Origin: Valencia hispanica
Lineage: Eukaryota; Chordata; Actinopteri; Cyprinodontiformes; Valenciidae
DNA: 64,000 bases
Assembly (NCBI GenBank): GCA_963556495.2
Contig: OY747710.1
Location: 21,273,500 to 21,337,499 of the forward strand
Direction: 5' to 3'
A program made the position numbers and the translations under genes. The notes under the pieces were generated by a model that had not been told where the DNA came from, did not search any database, and worked only from the letters and a program-made list of their open reading frames with translations. Position 1 is the stretch's first letter, and each line of letters begins with the position of its first letter. Shown here piece after piece: positions 33,966 through 45,902 of this stretch.

Positions 33966-36900
33966 CCATTTATTTATTTATTTTTTATTGCTGCTTTAAT
34001 TTTATCCCATAATCACACAAAGGACCTTGAAGTTTCAGCTGTTTAATTTGTTTTAGTCTCCTCATCTTTAACAATGCTACAGCTAACATTTTGTATTTGT
34101 CTCTGCTTATAAAAAATACAGTGTTCTTTGCTGCTGCTTATATTTAAAACAATTGTGAGGTTCGAGCATGGGATAGGAACTGGAGCCTTGGAAACCCCCA
34201 CCTCCTGTGCTAATGGACCAAGGGAAAAAAACTCAGTCCCAAAAAAAAGTGACACCTGCCTATTCAGTTGCTACTAAAGTTTGATTGAAGAGTCTTTCAG
34301 TTCAGTTGTAGGAGACCACGCTTTTACAGGCAAAAATTACTTTGAAGACATTACTGTTGAGGTCTCTTCCTCTGAGATTGAAGTCAATTAGAAAACCTAA
34401 ATGACAAACTTTCTCACTGGAACTTTGAACAGTTTCATGTTTTAATTCACGATTTGGCTTTCCTTGGATTAATTATTTGAACTTAATCAAAACACGCTGT
34501 TTAGATGATAGGTATATGCTTAACTCTACAATATTTCAGAAGAGTTCTGGATTGCTTAATTTGTTTGGGATCCTGAGATCCTGCTGAAACATGTAATGTT
34601 GTCATACAGCAGTGGATGGCTTTTCTCCCGAGTCTGCTTGACTAAAGAGATGGAGTGTGGAACAACTATGAAACCTCAGACAACCAGGAAAATTGCAACA
34701 AAGCCATTGATCCTCTGAACAATAGCTACATGACAGATCTCATGATGGCTGCAGAATTGTTTCCCTGCAGAGGGGAACAGAGTAAGAAACAGACCTGGCC
34801 ACACAAAGAGCTATATGTGAGCAAAACAGCTCAGAAAAGCAAATAAAAACATCATTTCAGGTTGCTGTGAACCACTTGGGTATTAGATAATTATGATTTG
34901 GCAATCATTAAGACAAAACATAACCCTGAGTGGGCTACGCATCACTACTGTCACCAGTGAGTCACCTCACTGTGTAAGCAGCAGATCTCAGAGCCAACTG
35001 AGAGGTTTCACTGTAATCCAACATCATCAGAGATGATCATCAAGACCTCATGGATCACACTTCACACACATGGCACAGCAAACGTTTAGTACATGGCAGG
35101 GAGAAGAGCTGAGGGGGCGACAAGCAGACAACAAACCAACTGTCTGTAAAAAAGGAATTCCACATATTGTAAAGAAAAACAGGAAGGAGACAGTTGGGAA
35201 AATATGATGGAAGAAGTTATTGTAACTCAGGAGATGGAATGGGTCAGTAGTCCGATCCGCAGCTTCTGCAGTCTACATGCTGACATGCGCTTAGAAAGCT
35301 GAACAGTACAATGAACCATATCATATATTATTGTCTGTGGGAACATACATATTAAAAACTGCTCTTAACATTAGAAGAACGGAAATTGAAGAGCTCAGTA
35401 GAGTCCAAATTGTTGAACAGTAAGTTAATATTTAAATTGAAGTTTAAACGATTGATATGAACTGTGTTAAAAAGGTTGTGAAGCAGCAAAGCATGGCATA
35501 TCTACAGTAAGAGATAAGTAAAAAAGTATCCCAAGGTTTTAAAAAAGTTGCGCTTTTCATTACTGAGGTTTAAAGTTCCTAATGGAAATGCCAGAGAAAG
35601 TTCTGGAGTGACAAAAGTTTTCTCCGACTGTTTGGAGTAGAGTAATGCAGCTCTCTCCCCTCTACCACCTGTTAGGTGGTATAGGTGGTATATGCTACTC
35701 TTTCCCTCATGTAAAGATACATAGGTTTGTTTGTTTTGAAATACTCACTGTAGGTTTATAAAACTAAAGATTGTCAGGCTTCGAGTTGCATGCTTGCTAA
35801 GCCAACGACTGCAAGCTTGTTATACTTGGGTTTCTCTATAAGGCGTAATTCAAACCTCCCCATCAGTTCTGCTGCCTTCTTGGCCACAAAGCTAATGTGA
35901 CGTAAATTACGTCATCTTTACCTTCCAACTAGGGCTCGCCAGGACTGTCCACAGATGTCAAGGTCCAGACAGGATTTTTATGACCATGCTGACTGAACGC
36001 ATAGACAGTGACAATGATATTCTAATTAAAGTGTAGGCATCAAATACACAGCAGACAGCAAAAACTGCAACCAGATCAGCAAAGGAAGAAGAAACACAAA
36101 AAGGCTATGTCGTTTTTAAGTACCGTGTGGGGAGAGCTGCTTTGTTCTCCATCTGGATAATTTATCTTACCAAGATCACAAAGACACCAAAGCTGAATTT
36201 ATTTGGTGAGAAGTGAGCTTATTTTTGAATTTTGTTTTTTCCCTTCTTCAGTTCTAAGTAGACTGTCCACGTGGCATTATTGCCCCCTATGAGGCTCTAT
36301 TTAAAACTGTTCATCTCTGAGTGGAGGGTTGTGGTTCAGCTTGGCCGAAATATGAACAGCAGAGTGGTGTTGGTGAGGTCCAATCAGCTCTAGCTTACAG
36401 ACAAGAACAGGTCTTATAGAGAGTGAACGGCAAAAAGGGCTAATATTCGGTGCAGTGAAACACATCATTTTTACTTAACCCAAAATACCAATAAATAAAA
36501 TAAATCTTCCTGATGACATAAATATACTATATGTTATATTATTTTAGAATAAATAGCATCTTTTCAACCATAAATAAAAGTACTATCATACTCTATTTTA
36601 TGAGTGTATGTATGATAATACCGTGATTCCATTTTTGCTCAACATTATCATACTGGGAGAATCTCATGTCGGCCCATGTATAGTCTCCAGGCATTGTGAC
36701 ATTATATAAAGTCTAATAAATTTGAGGAAAATTAAATGTTTGTCAAGCACACCTACATTAACAAGGTGCATGGGTGTTAAACTGTAGCAGCGGGGGCTGC
36801 TGGACATCCAGGCTGGCTTTTTAGCTGTTCCCGAAACTGCAGCGCTGTGCAGATAGATGACAATAAGTACACGAGACAGCTGCAGACTTTAGAGTATTTG

Positions 36901-37825
36901 CCTCGAAAAACACAGGTTGTAGCCACATGACATATGTGATTAACTAGCACAGAAACTCCTTACTGCTGCAGTGAACACTCTTGTTGCTTTATGACATTGC
37001 CGTCTGTCCTTTGCTTCATGTAATTAACTGGCTATGTGATTACTGACAGCAGTCTGGAAGGAACATGAGTTTCCAGAATCCATCAGATGGCATGATGTGT
37101 TCCATTGGTTCAACATGGAGCTATGAGATGTTAAGCCCTTCTCTGCATTGTACTGATGGGAGCTCAACAGCAGGAGTAGTGCAGACCAGTGATCAAACTA
37201 AACACCTTTAGGAGTTCGGAGCTACGGCACTGCCCGCGTGCACAGCTCAGTTATGCGGACTGCGGTGCATTTATTAACAGAGGGAGGCACACACATCACC
37301 ATGCATGCAGAGGCTACACGGTGGAAAATGGATGCCAGCATCAAGCCAGAGAGCAGACAGGGAGACAAATCCAACAGTAGGACGCGGATTTAGTCCAGTC
37401 ATTCACCGCAGAAAGTGGCTGACTAATTTCTGCTAATTCAACAGATATTTCTGCCTCACACCTGCCGTGCAAATTCAGAATGGGAGAGTGAAAGGGGGGT
37501 GATGAGGGGGAAGGAGGGGTCCATCCAAGCAAGCAGTTACAAGGGGTTTAATCTGCATAAAAGACGTTGTAATCGCTAATTATAGGCCCGGGCAAATAAA
37601 TGGGAACATTTATCAACAGCGTTTAATTAGAGCCATGGCAGAAGTCTGAGAATTACTATCATTATTTGTCTCTGCAGATCCCACACTGTATCACTGTTAA
37701 TAGGTGAGTGAAACAGATTAATGTTGCATGTAAATTGCACTGGGTGAACTGGTGATCCGTAACGCTGTAAAGTCAAAACAACGCTGCCACAGTGGGATAA
37801 TTAAAAGAAGCGTGCAGATATCTTA
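33966..37825. other. Non-coding, no gene seen
   Basis: About 3.9 kb without a supported gene. It contains a 17-base palindrome made of two TGACGTAA half sites (35898-35914). Sequence at 37540-37700 looks non-random (TAATTA cores, GC-rich breaks) and may be conserved non-coding DNA; this is an impression only. Confidence 0.5.
35898..35914. promoter_or_regulatory. Palindromic CRE/bZIP-like site
   Basis: TGACGTAAATTACGTCA is a perfect palindrome around a central base. Each half, TGACGTAA, fits ATF/CREB and PAR-bZIP binding sites. It lies in the region upstream (minus sense) of the cacng8-like exon. Function is inferred from the motif only. Confidence 0.35.
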
Positions 37826-38250
37826 CCTTAGTTCCTTTATAAAAATTTTTAAAAAAAATCACAACGTCGTTGCACTCGCCAGGAGATGGAGACTAAGGGG
37901 GGAAAGAAGAAGACGAGGGGGTGGACTGTGAAGAGGATAAATAATCGAGGCAATAAATAAATAAATATTTAAAATGGATTGTAGCAAAAAATGATATAAA
38001 TAAAAAGCACCCAAGGGAGGTGTGCAGAAATTTAAATTACTCTGATGGGAAAGGGTTGTACATGCATTACAAAAAAAAGGCTAACACAAGACACGTCACT
38101 AAGCACGGATTTGTCTGCCGTAGATGTGGCCGCTGCTTGTGTGTGTACTCGGGGAGAATGCGTCTCCCCCGCCCCTTCGGTTGGTTGGATGAGCGCTCGC
38201 CTGCCTCCATGAGTGCGATGAAGATGGCTTCCGATTTGAATTTTGGCTAA
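37826..38250 (-). promoter_or_regulatory. Candidate distal promoter and 5' UTR exon of cacng8-like gene
   Basis: On the minus strand, 38100-38250 is rich in CpG and contains a GC box (GAAGGGGCGGGGGAGACG, Sp1-type). Downstream, AACTAAG is followed by a consensus GTAAGAT donor (37825 onwards). This could be a non-coding first exon spliced to the acceptor-like sequence just before the cacng8 ATG at 2796, giving a first intron of about 35 kb. The evidence is composition plus two splice-like signals; no transcript is available to me. The CpG-rich segment at 43010-43530 is an alternative. Confidence 0.3.
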
Positions 38251-39680
38251 AAGGTTATTCTGCCGCATTTAGCGATTTTGGACTACATTTTATGCCCTTC
38301 TGTACAAAATGTTCGATAAAACTCATATTGCTGTTTTTGAAACCTTAATAAAGTGTGGGAAAGAAATAGGTTTTTCCCCCCTCCTAAAAATTTTAGAGTT
38401 GCAATTTTTTTAATGTTTTGGAAATTAAACAAAGGTGTCACAAATAACCAATTGTGTTTTCCTAATTTATTTGATCGTAAATAAAACAAAATTTCTCTTT
38501 CCCCTGAAAATGTGTATATTAGGCTACATAAGACAAACCAAAAAATATTTTTTAATACGGAAATTTTGACCTACTATGAAGTATGTATATGTATTGTGGA
38601 GTAGAGTATCTCACAAAAGTGAGTGCACCTCTCACATTTATTATATATTTTCATGGGACAACACTAAAAATAGGACACTGATACAATGTAAAATAAACAG
38701 TGTACAGCTTGTATAACAGTGTAAATTTGCTGTCCACTCAAAATAATTCAACACAGTCATTAAGGTCAAAACCACAATTACAAAAACGAGTTCATCCCTA
38801 AATGAAATTGTCCAAATTAACCATTTTATCTCCCTGGTATCATGTGACTCGATAGTGTTACAAGGTGTGAATGGGGAGCAGGTGTGTTAATTTGGTGCAA
38901 TTGCTCTTACCACACTCTCTTTGCCAACTCATCACAGGAAGTTCAACATGACACCTCATGTCAGAGACATCTCTGATGATCTGAAAAAAAAACACTGCTG
39001 CTCTACATAAAGATAGCCTAGGCTATAAGAACATTGCAGACAACCTGAAACTGAGCTGCAGCATGGCGGCCTAGACCATACAGTGTCTTAACAGGACAGG
39101 TGCCACTAAGAACAGGCCTTGCCATGATTGACCAAAGAAACTGAGTGCATGTGCTCTGTGTCATATCTAGAGGTTGTCCATGAGAGGTTGAAGGTGTGTG
39201 GGTCAGCTTGTCAGTGCTCATACCACACCTTGCACATTGCATCAAATTGGTCTGCATGACTGTCGTCCCAGAAGGAAGTCTCTTCTCAAGATGATGCACA
39301 ACGAAGGACATGGTTCAGGAATTTCAGATGGAACTCGAAAAATTGGAACATCTAGCAAAAGTTAATTTATTTCAGTAATTCAACTTAAAAGGTTAAACTG
39401 ATATATGATATAGACTCATTACATGCAAAGTTAGATATTTAAAGCCTTTGTTATAATTACAATCATAATTTTGATGATTATGGCTTAAAGTTTATAAAAC
39501 CCCCAAGTTCAAAATCTCCAAAAAACATGAAATTCATAAAACACAGATTTTAAATGTCAGACCTCTGAAAAGTATGATCATGCATATGTACTAAGTACTT
39601 GGTTTCATCCCCTTTTGCATCAATTACTTCCTCAATGTGGCATGGCACAGATGCTATCAGCCTGTGGCACTGCTGAGATG

Positions 39681-40423
39681 TTATGGAGAGATGAGATGAT
39701 GTTCTGCATTGTTCAGTCTCATGTCTCTAATCTTTCTCTTGGTAATGCCCCATAGATTCTCTATGGGGTTCAGGTCAGGCGAGTTTGCTGGCCTATCAAG
39801 CACAGTAATCCCATGGTCATTGAACCAGGTTTTGATACTTTTGGCAGTACAGGCAGTTGCTAAGTCCTGCTGGAAAATGAAGTCAACATCTCCATAGAGT
39901 TCGTCTGGGGAAAGAAGCATGAATGCTCCAAAATGTCCTGGTAGATGGCTGCGTTGACTCTGGACTTAATAAAGCTCAGTGGACCAACACCAGCAGATGA
40001 CATGGCTCCCCAAATCAACACAGTCTGTGTAAACTTGACATTGGACTTCAAGCAGCTTGGATTGTGGGCCTCTCCATTCTTCCTCCAGACTCTGGGACCT
40101 TGGTTTCCAAATAAGATCCAAAATTTGCTGTTCCTTTTTCTTCAGCCCAGGTAAGACGCTTCTAAGATTGTTTGTTGTTCAGGGCAATCCTCTCCAGGCT
40201 GCGGTCATCTCAGCTGCTTGTGCACCTTTTTCTTTCCCCTTCCACACAAGTTTCTATTAATGTACTTTGATACAGAACTTTGGGAACTTCTACGTTTTTT
40301 TGCAATTACGTTTTGAGGCTTTCCCTCCTTAAGGAAGGTGTCAATGATGGTTTTCTGCACAACTGTCAGGTCAGCAGTTTCCCCCATGATTGAGATTCCT
40401 ACTGAACCAGACTGAGAGACCAT
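39681..40423 (-). pseudogene. Decayed Tc1 transposase of the nested element
   Basis: Minus-strand pieces in several frames: MGETADLTVVQKTIIDTFL followed by an HTH with KPQNVIAKKRRSSQSSVSKY (40205-40423), VLIWGAMSSAGVGPLSFIKS (39860-40051), and DFIFQQDLATACTAKS with DRPANSPDLNPIENLWGITK (39681-39920). The second Asp and the Glu are still present; the stretch is broken by frameshifts and stops between blocks. Confidence 0.8.
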
Positions 40424-40484
40424 TTAAAGGCTCAGAAGCCATTTGTAAGTATTTTGTATTAATTAGCTGATTACAGTTTGACAC

Positions 40485-40582
40485 TACCCTGCCTCTTGCC
40501 CCGTGACTGCTGGAGATAGGCACCAGCCCCCCCACAACCCTGCATAGGATGGACGGGTACAGATAACGGACAGATGGATGGA
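40485..40582 (+). mobile_element. Short retroelement tail with 9-bp target duplication
   Basis: The 98-base insert starts TACCCTGCCTCTTGCCCC and ends in GATGGATGGA repeats. A perfect 9-bp direct repeat GTTTGACAC flanks it (40476-40484, 40583-40591). The text matches the widespread fish RTE/Rex3-type 3' end or a SINE sharing it. It is inserted in the nested Tc1. Confidence 0.75.
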
Positions 40583-40784
40583 GTTTGACACTTTGAGCCT
40601 AGAATATTGAACCTTTTCACAACATTCTAATTTTCTGAAATTTAACAAATTAAGGTTTGAAATATCTTGCTTTGCATGTAATGGGTCTACATCTTATGTT
40701 AGTTTCATCTTTTAAATTGAATAATTGAAATAAATGAACTTTTGCACGATATTCTAATTTTTCGAGTTTCACCTGTACAGTATG

Positions 40785-41239
40785 TCCTGTGGTCTGATGA
40801 GACCAAGAGAAACTTCTTTGGTTCAGAAGGTGTCAAGCGTGTGTTTTTGCAACCAGGTGATGAGAACAACAACAAGTGTGTTTTGCCCACAGTCGGGCAT
40901 GGTGGTGGGAGTGTCATGATTTGGGGCAGTGTGGCTGCGGCTGAGTGTGCAGAGTTACAGTTAATTGAGGAAACCATGAATGCCAACATGTGCTGTGACA
41001 TACTGAGCCATGGTATGATCCCCTACCTTCGGAAAGACCTTAACCTTAACGGGCATCTGTGGGGCATCCTCAAACGGAAGGTGGGGGAGCACAAGGTCTC
41101 TAGCATCCACCAGCTCTGTAATGTCATCATGGAAGAGAAGAAAAGGATCCCAGAGGCAACCTGTGAAGCTCTAGTAAACCTCATGCCCAAGAGAGTTAAA
41201 GCAGTTATAGAAAATAATGGTGGCCACACAAAATATTGA
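40785..41239 (+). pseudogene. Tc1 transposase C-terminal half, catalytic Asp region deleted
   Basis: Plus-strand frame with VLWSDETKRNFFGSEGVKRV (first catalytic Asp in SDET), GHGGGSVMIWGSVAAAE, then CCDILSHGMIPYLRKDLNLN joined directly to GHLWGILKRKVGEHK and a C-terminus ending NNGGHTKY. In the intact family the second Asp (QDNDPKHT-type) and the Glu box lie between MIPYL and the LWGILKRK block; here both are lost by a deletion, so the enzyme is dead. The N-terminal half, before the nested element at 39325, is broken by stops. Confidence 0.8.
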
Positions 41240-41486
41240 CACTTTAGGCACAATTTGGACTCTTTCACTCAGAAGTGAACCAACTTTTGTTCGTGGTTTA
41301 GACATTACTGACTGTGTGTTATTTTGAAGTGACAAAAAATGTACACTGTTATACAAGCTGACACTGATCAGATTGTAATTACATCAAAGCATCATGTCTT
41401 CTGTGTTTTTCAATTAAAAGATATAGTAAAATATTTACAAAAAATTGAGGGGTGTACTCACTTTTATGACATACTGTATATGCACT

Positions 41487-41615
41487 CAATTCTTGGTTGG
41501 GACTCCATAAATCTCTGCATCAATGCACCATGACTGGATGCAATCAATCTGTGGCCCTGATGAGGCATTAAGGAAGCTGTTTACTCAAGTCTTCTGCATT
41601 GTGGAAGGGCAAAAA
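41487..41615 (-). mobile_element. Tc1 fragment
   Basis: TCAATTCTTGGTTGGGACTC followed by ATCAATCTGTGGCCCTGATG resembles the non-coding antisense part next to the transposase stop in the 17278 and 39325 copies. No ends are left. Confidence 0.4.
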
Positions 41616-43009
41616 GGCTGGAATTAAAAGGGTATTTTGTATTGTACTTTTAATATATATTTTTAATCTAATTCACCCTGGCTGAATGAAGTGATTGAGA
41701 CACTGTTTTGCATTACCTGTATTAATGAATGTTCTTTAAAGCTCCTATTCCCACTTGAAAAAGATCAACATTATTTAGTCTACACTTACCTGGTTGATTC
41801 AATTGCATTACATGTAAAGTGATCAGATAACCAGAGGAGCAAAAGGAAGCAGAAAGAAGTACGGTAATAAAAATAAGGAAAATAAATTGTCAACCAGCAA
41901 AGAAAGCAATAAATGAGAGGGAGAGGAAATGTTTTTGAGCAGAGAGATGACAGACACACCACACACAGTTTGAGCTAATATCAGCAGCAACTGTGTCAGA
42001 ATCAAGGCAGAATGTTATGGATTTGTCTTAGGTTAATTACATTCACAAGTACATTACCATGAAAGTTATTACAACCAATGATTTGACACGGATGTCACTG
42101 AACTCACCATAAAACTTTGCAGTAGTATTTTAACCTTTTCCATAGATTGATCAGCACGTATTTGGTATCAATGGGTCTTTGTTTTCTTTTTGGGTAGCAG
42201 ATATTCTGGCCTTGAAACTTCCCTTTGGAAGGTATTTGCTCACTCTTATTCTTCTTGAATCATAAACTTTGATCATAACTGAGGCAAGTCAGGCCTGCAG
42301 TGCTTTAGAAGTTGTACTTGGCTCTTTTGTAAACTCCTTGATGAGTCCATGCTGGTGTCTCAAACCCCTAGAAATGGCTTTGAAAGATTTTCCAGAATGA
42401 CAGATTTCAATGACTTCGTGTCTCATCTATTATTTAATGTATTAAGATCAGAGCATAATGTGTTGCTTTTTGAGATTTTTTAGCCTACTTTGCATGGCCT
42501 GACAGATTCTATTTAGACAATTTCAAGCAATAATGAATTATCACAAATAATTCATGATTACTATTTTCTACACTGAGTCGGGTTGGTTTGGACAGCCTGC
42601 CTTCCATATAAATGAAATCATAATTTGAAACCTGTATTTTGTATTCACTCATATCTTTGTTTCATGATCTTATACATTTAAGGATGACACAAGCAAAAAC
42701 AGAAGAAATCTGTAAGAGGCAGGTATTGCAACACTCTGTGTATTTCTAAAATTAGTTAAACCCTCAATATAAGTCTAATTTGTGATTATTCTGTCATCTA
42801 TATTGTGTAGATTAATTCTTGTGTTAAGGTTTGAACTGTCCTGACAGTGTAGTTCTTAATTTGGACTCTTTGTAATGTGGTCTCAAGCAAAAAAAAAAAG
42901 GAAAGAAAAAAAGGAAAAAACTCGCGTTTTCAGAAGTTGAATAAAAGTTTTACAAATTATAGACCGTATCTTAGTGTGAATATAGTACGAGTATGCCTAT
43001 AAAATAACT
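41616..43009. other. Non-coding, nothing firmly recognised
   Basis: AT-rich sequence with a purine-rich A/G run at 42890-42920. No supported frame. Confidence 0.5.
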
Positions 43010-43530
43010 TAGTTTGAGGCGTCGCAAGAGACGTTCAACGCAGCGGAATAGTCCTTTAGTCGAGTTGCGCATCTTAAGCTGTGAATCGGACGCCAACTTC
43101 TGTTCGTGTCTTCCTGCCTGTCTGCTCCTCTCTTTTATTTCATCCACATCGCGCCAGACGCTGCAGGCAACTTGTCGCACTCAGCCAGAAAATACAAAAT
43201 AAAATGAAGCAAAATAAAAATAACGCTTATTAGCAAACCGTGTGAGATCTAACACAGGATAATAACTCCAACAATCTGCTGAGATCACGCGGGTTTAAAC
43301 CCCCTCATTTTGCCTCTTCTCTGTTGTAGCCTACTGTAGACTGGATGTGCTTACTGGAGCGTGTGCCGTGCGCGCAGGGCTTTGTAAGTAGGCTACCCTG
43401 TTGGACCAGGTTTGGTGTGTGCGTGTGTGGGTTTGATTGCAAACCACTGCGGGACACTTGTCCTGCGTGGAAACGATGCCGATCACTGTCGATCACATGG
43501 AGCAAGAGCGCGGCCCTGCAGAGAGATGTT
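43010..43530. promoter_or_regulatory. CpG-rich segment, possible promoter
   Basis: This half kilobase has clearly more CpG than its surroundings (for example GAGGCGTCGCAAGAGACG, CATCGCGCCAGACGCTG, GTGCCGTGCGCGCAGGGC). It could be a promoter or enhancer of cacng8 on the minus strand, or of an unannotated transcript. No TATA box, start site or frame settles it. Confidence 0.3.
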
Positions 43531-44839
43531 AAGTAGCTAATGGCAGCACACATCCACAGGTTAAGATGTGAAAATGATTTAAAGAGGGAAAATTAACGAT
43601 ATTCATACCCATTTACTTTCATTGCCACCAAATGAAATTAACAATGATGTATCGTGTTTACAAAAATGTTATAGACGGTTAATTCATCAATATCTTTTAA
43701 AAAAGAACCAGTGGCAGGACTGTTGGTTGTTATGACCTTCAATTGCCATAAAATGGCTTTACTACCCAGTTCACCCCCCTCTTAAACACACACACACGCA
43801 CCCACACACACAGCTAGGGAGAAAAGAGGGGAGAGGCAGAGCTTGATAGAGCTAATTCAGAGTGACAGGTCTTTCATGCAGTAATGGTGAGGGTGAAAAG
43901 AGAGATCCACTCAACCCACACACATAAATTGGAGCACACACTCACATGGATAAACAAAAGGAAAGGACAGAAGCAAACCCACAGACAGAGATTGTGTTAT
44001 CAAAGAGAGTGTATCAGGAACAAGCCTGGGTTTAGTCTCAACTGTTGACACAATCACTCAGATAATGTTGACGTTCTGCAGAGCACACATGCTTTTTTAT
44101 TGACCTGTGGATGCTTGATGTGTTTGACTTTAAGCCCCCAACACACATAAATGTACACATCAGGCCTTTGATTTTCATTTAGACTTGCATAATAGTTCAA
44201 ATAGATTTTGTTAAAAAGATAGGCCTATTTTTTATTATTACAACAGGATCTTCTCCATTCATCACTCCCAAAAGGCAAAAAAGAGAGATTTCTTCTTTTT
44301 TTCCTTTTGGGATTCTCTATTGATTTTGATCTAAATATTAATTTCCTGGTTACTATTAGGATAAATGGAAATAACCTTTACACAAATACATAATGGCAAG
44401 TGCACACTCAGACTCGTGCACTCATATACAACTCTGATCAATTCTTGGCTCCAGGCTGTGGTGGCTTGGCGTGACTGAAGAGGGAGGCTGGTAAACACCC
44501 TGTGGTTCACTGCAGTGCACCACTTATAGAGATTCCCTTTATTAAAGGGGAAAGACAGAAAATAACCCTTCTTCTGCATGTTTTCACCTAACACCATTAA
44601 GATCAAACTCTTCCTTGTTTGATGAACCAGGAGAGATACAGACATTAAATTGTTCCAGTTTTAGGTAAGTTATGATTATTAGTTATTTCTATTCACTAAA
44701 TGCCATAATAATGATTTTTCTTAAAGATTTTTTAAAAACTTTCTTGAAATCTAGAAGCTTGCATATATTTTTTTACTATTTCTTAGCATTTCCTATAGAC
44801 TGTATGTCTTGGATCAAAAGTTTTGTGTCTTCCTTCAAG

Positions 44840-45190
44840 CTTCTTACAATACGGTAGTTTGCTAGAACTTGGGCTTTTTTAATTCAGAAGACACATTTGT
44901 GCCCAAACTTTAACTTCCTGGCTGGTTCCTTGAGCTGTTTCTTCAATATTTGTATGTACTATAATGTTATTGCCTTGCAATGCCATGCATTTTGTGAAGT
45001 GCACCGCTCTCTCCAGCAGGAAAAACCCTGACACATTATGATGCTGCCAACCCCCTACTAAAAAGTTAGGGTGGTGCTCTCAAGCTTGTAAGCTTCCCCT
45101 CTTTGTCTCCAAATGTAACAATGGTTATCTTAGCCAGACTTTTATTTTAGTTTCATCAGACTGCAGGCTATGCTCATTTGTACTTAAAAC
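44840..45190. mobile_element. Tc1 fossil
   Basis: CACATTATGATGCTGCCAAC and TTATTTTAGTTTCATCAGAC are degenerate forms of the antisense transposase text seen in fish Tc1 copies (GATGCTGCCACCACCATG-type and the SDET region). No ends or frame remain. Confidence 0.5.
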
Positions 45191-45374
45191 AATAATGGGT
45201 TTTTTAAATGTTGCTTTTGGAGAAATAGTTTCTTCCTTGCTGAGTGGCCTTTCAGCTCATGTTGGTACAGGATTAATTTCACAGTTAATAAGTCTCTTTA
45301 CAGCGCCTGAAAGTAACTTTACTGGGGCGCTGGTGATTATTTCCAGCAGTCATTGGGCAAGAGGTGGGGTACAG

Positions 45375-45640
45375 CCTGGATAGGTCAAAAATCCATCAGG
45401 CAACATGGAGACACACAGGACAATCAACCATGCTCACACACTCACACCTAAGAACAATTTAGAGAGACCAATCAACGTAATAGTCATGTTTTTGGTCTGT
45501 GGGAGGAAGCCAGAGTACCCGGAGAGAACCCACGCATGCACAGGAAGCACAAGCAAACTCCATGGAGAATAATGGAGGGATTTGAACCCAGGATCTTCCT
45601 GTCTTGCACCTTCAGTGCTACCAACTGTGCCACTGTCCAG
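45375..45640. repeat. Fish interspersed repeat (SINE/LINE-tail type)
   Basis: The blocks AACATGGAGACACACAGGAC, TTTTTGGTCTGTGGGAGGAA, CCGGAGAGAACCCACGCATG and CTGTGCCACTGTCCAGCC are those of a very common teleost interspersed repeat. I recognise the text but not a firm family name. Confidence 0.65.
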
Positions 45641-45835
45641 CCTATGGATGGAAGCAGCTGCTGCTCTAAAATCAAAACCTTCAAATATGAATAAAATTTG
45701 TTACTTCTCAAGTGGCTAATCCAAACACCTTGGAGAAAAGAATCATGGTCAGACAAGGCAAAAATGAACCTCAAAGTGACAAGAAGGATGTTTGGAGGAG
45801 TCAGATTTGGCTTTAAACTAACTCAGCATGATTCA

Positions 45836-45902
45836 ATTCAATTCAGTATATTTACGTAGCGCCAATTCACAACAGATGTCATCTCAAGACACTTTACAAG
45901 AA
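45836..45902. repeat. Short fish repeat fragment
   Basis: ATTCAATTCAGTATATTTAC followed by AGCGCCAATTCACAACAG and CTCAAGACACTTTACAAG is a known frequent fish repeat end. Only about 67 bases are present. Confidence 0.55.

Larger units (their letters stand above)
39325..40775 (-). mobile_element. Nested Tc1-like transposon (antisense)
   Basis: The ends are CAGATGGAACTCGAAAAATT at the left and CAGGTGAAACTCGAAAAATT as the reverse complement of the right, with TA on the right (40776-40777) and TT, a mutated TA, on the left. It is the same family as 17278-18481. It sits inside the transposase gene of the sense Tc1. Its own transposase is antisense and decayed. A 98-base retroelement tail is in turn inserted at 40485-40582. 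Confidence 0.85.
38604..41476 (+). mobile_element. Tc1-like transposon (sense), split by another Tc1
   Basis: The left end GAGTATCTCACAAAAGTGAG starts at 38604; the right end reads, as reverse complement, CAGTATGTCATAAAAGTGAG; TA flanks both (38602-38603, 41477-41478). Removing the inner element (39325-40775) leaves about 1.4 kb, a normal Tc1 size. The transposase is on the plus strand and is decayed before the insertion but still readable after it. Confidence 0.85.
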
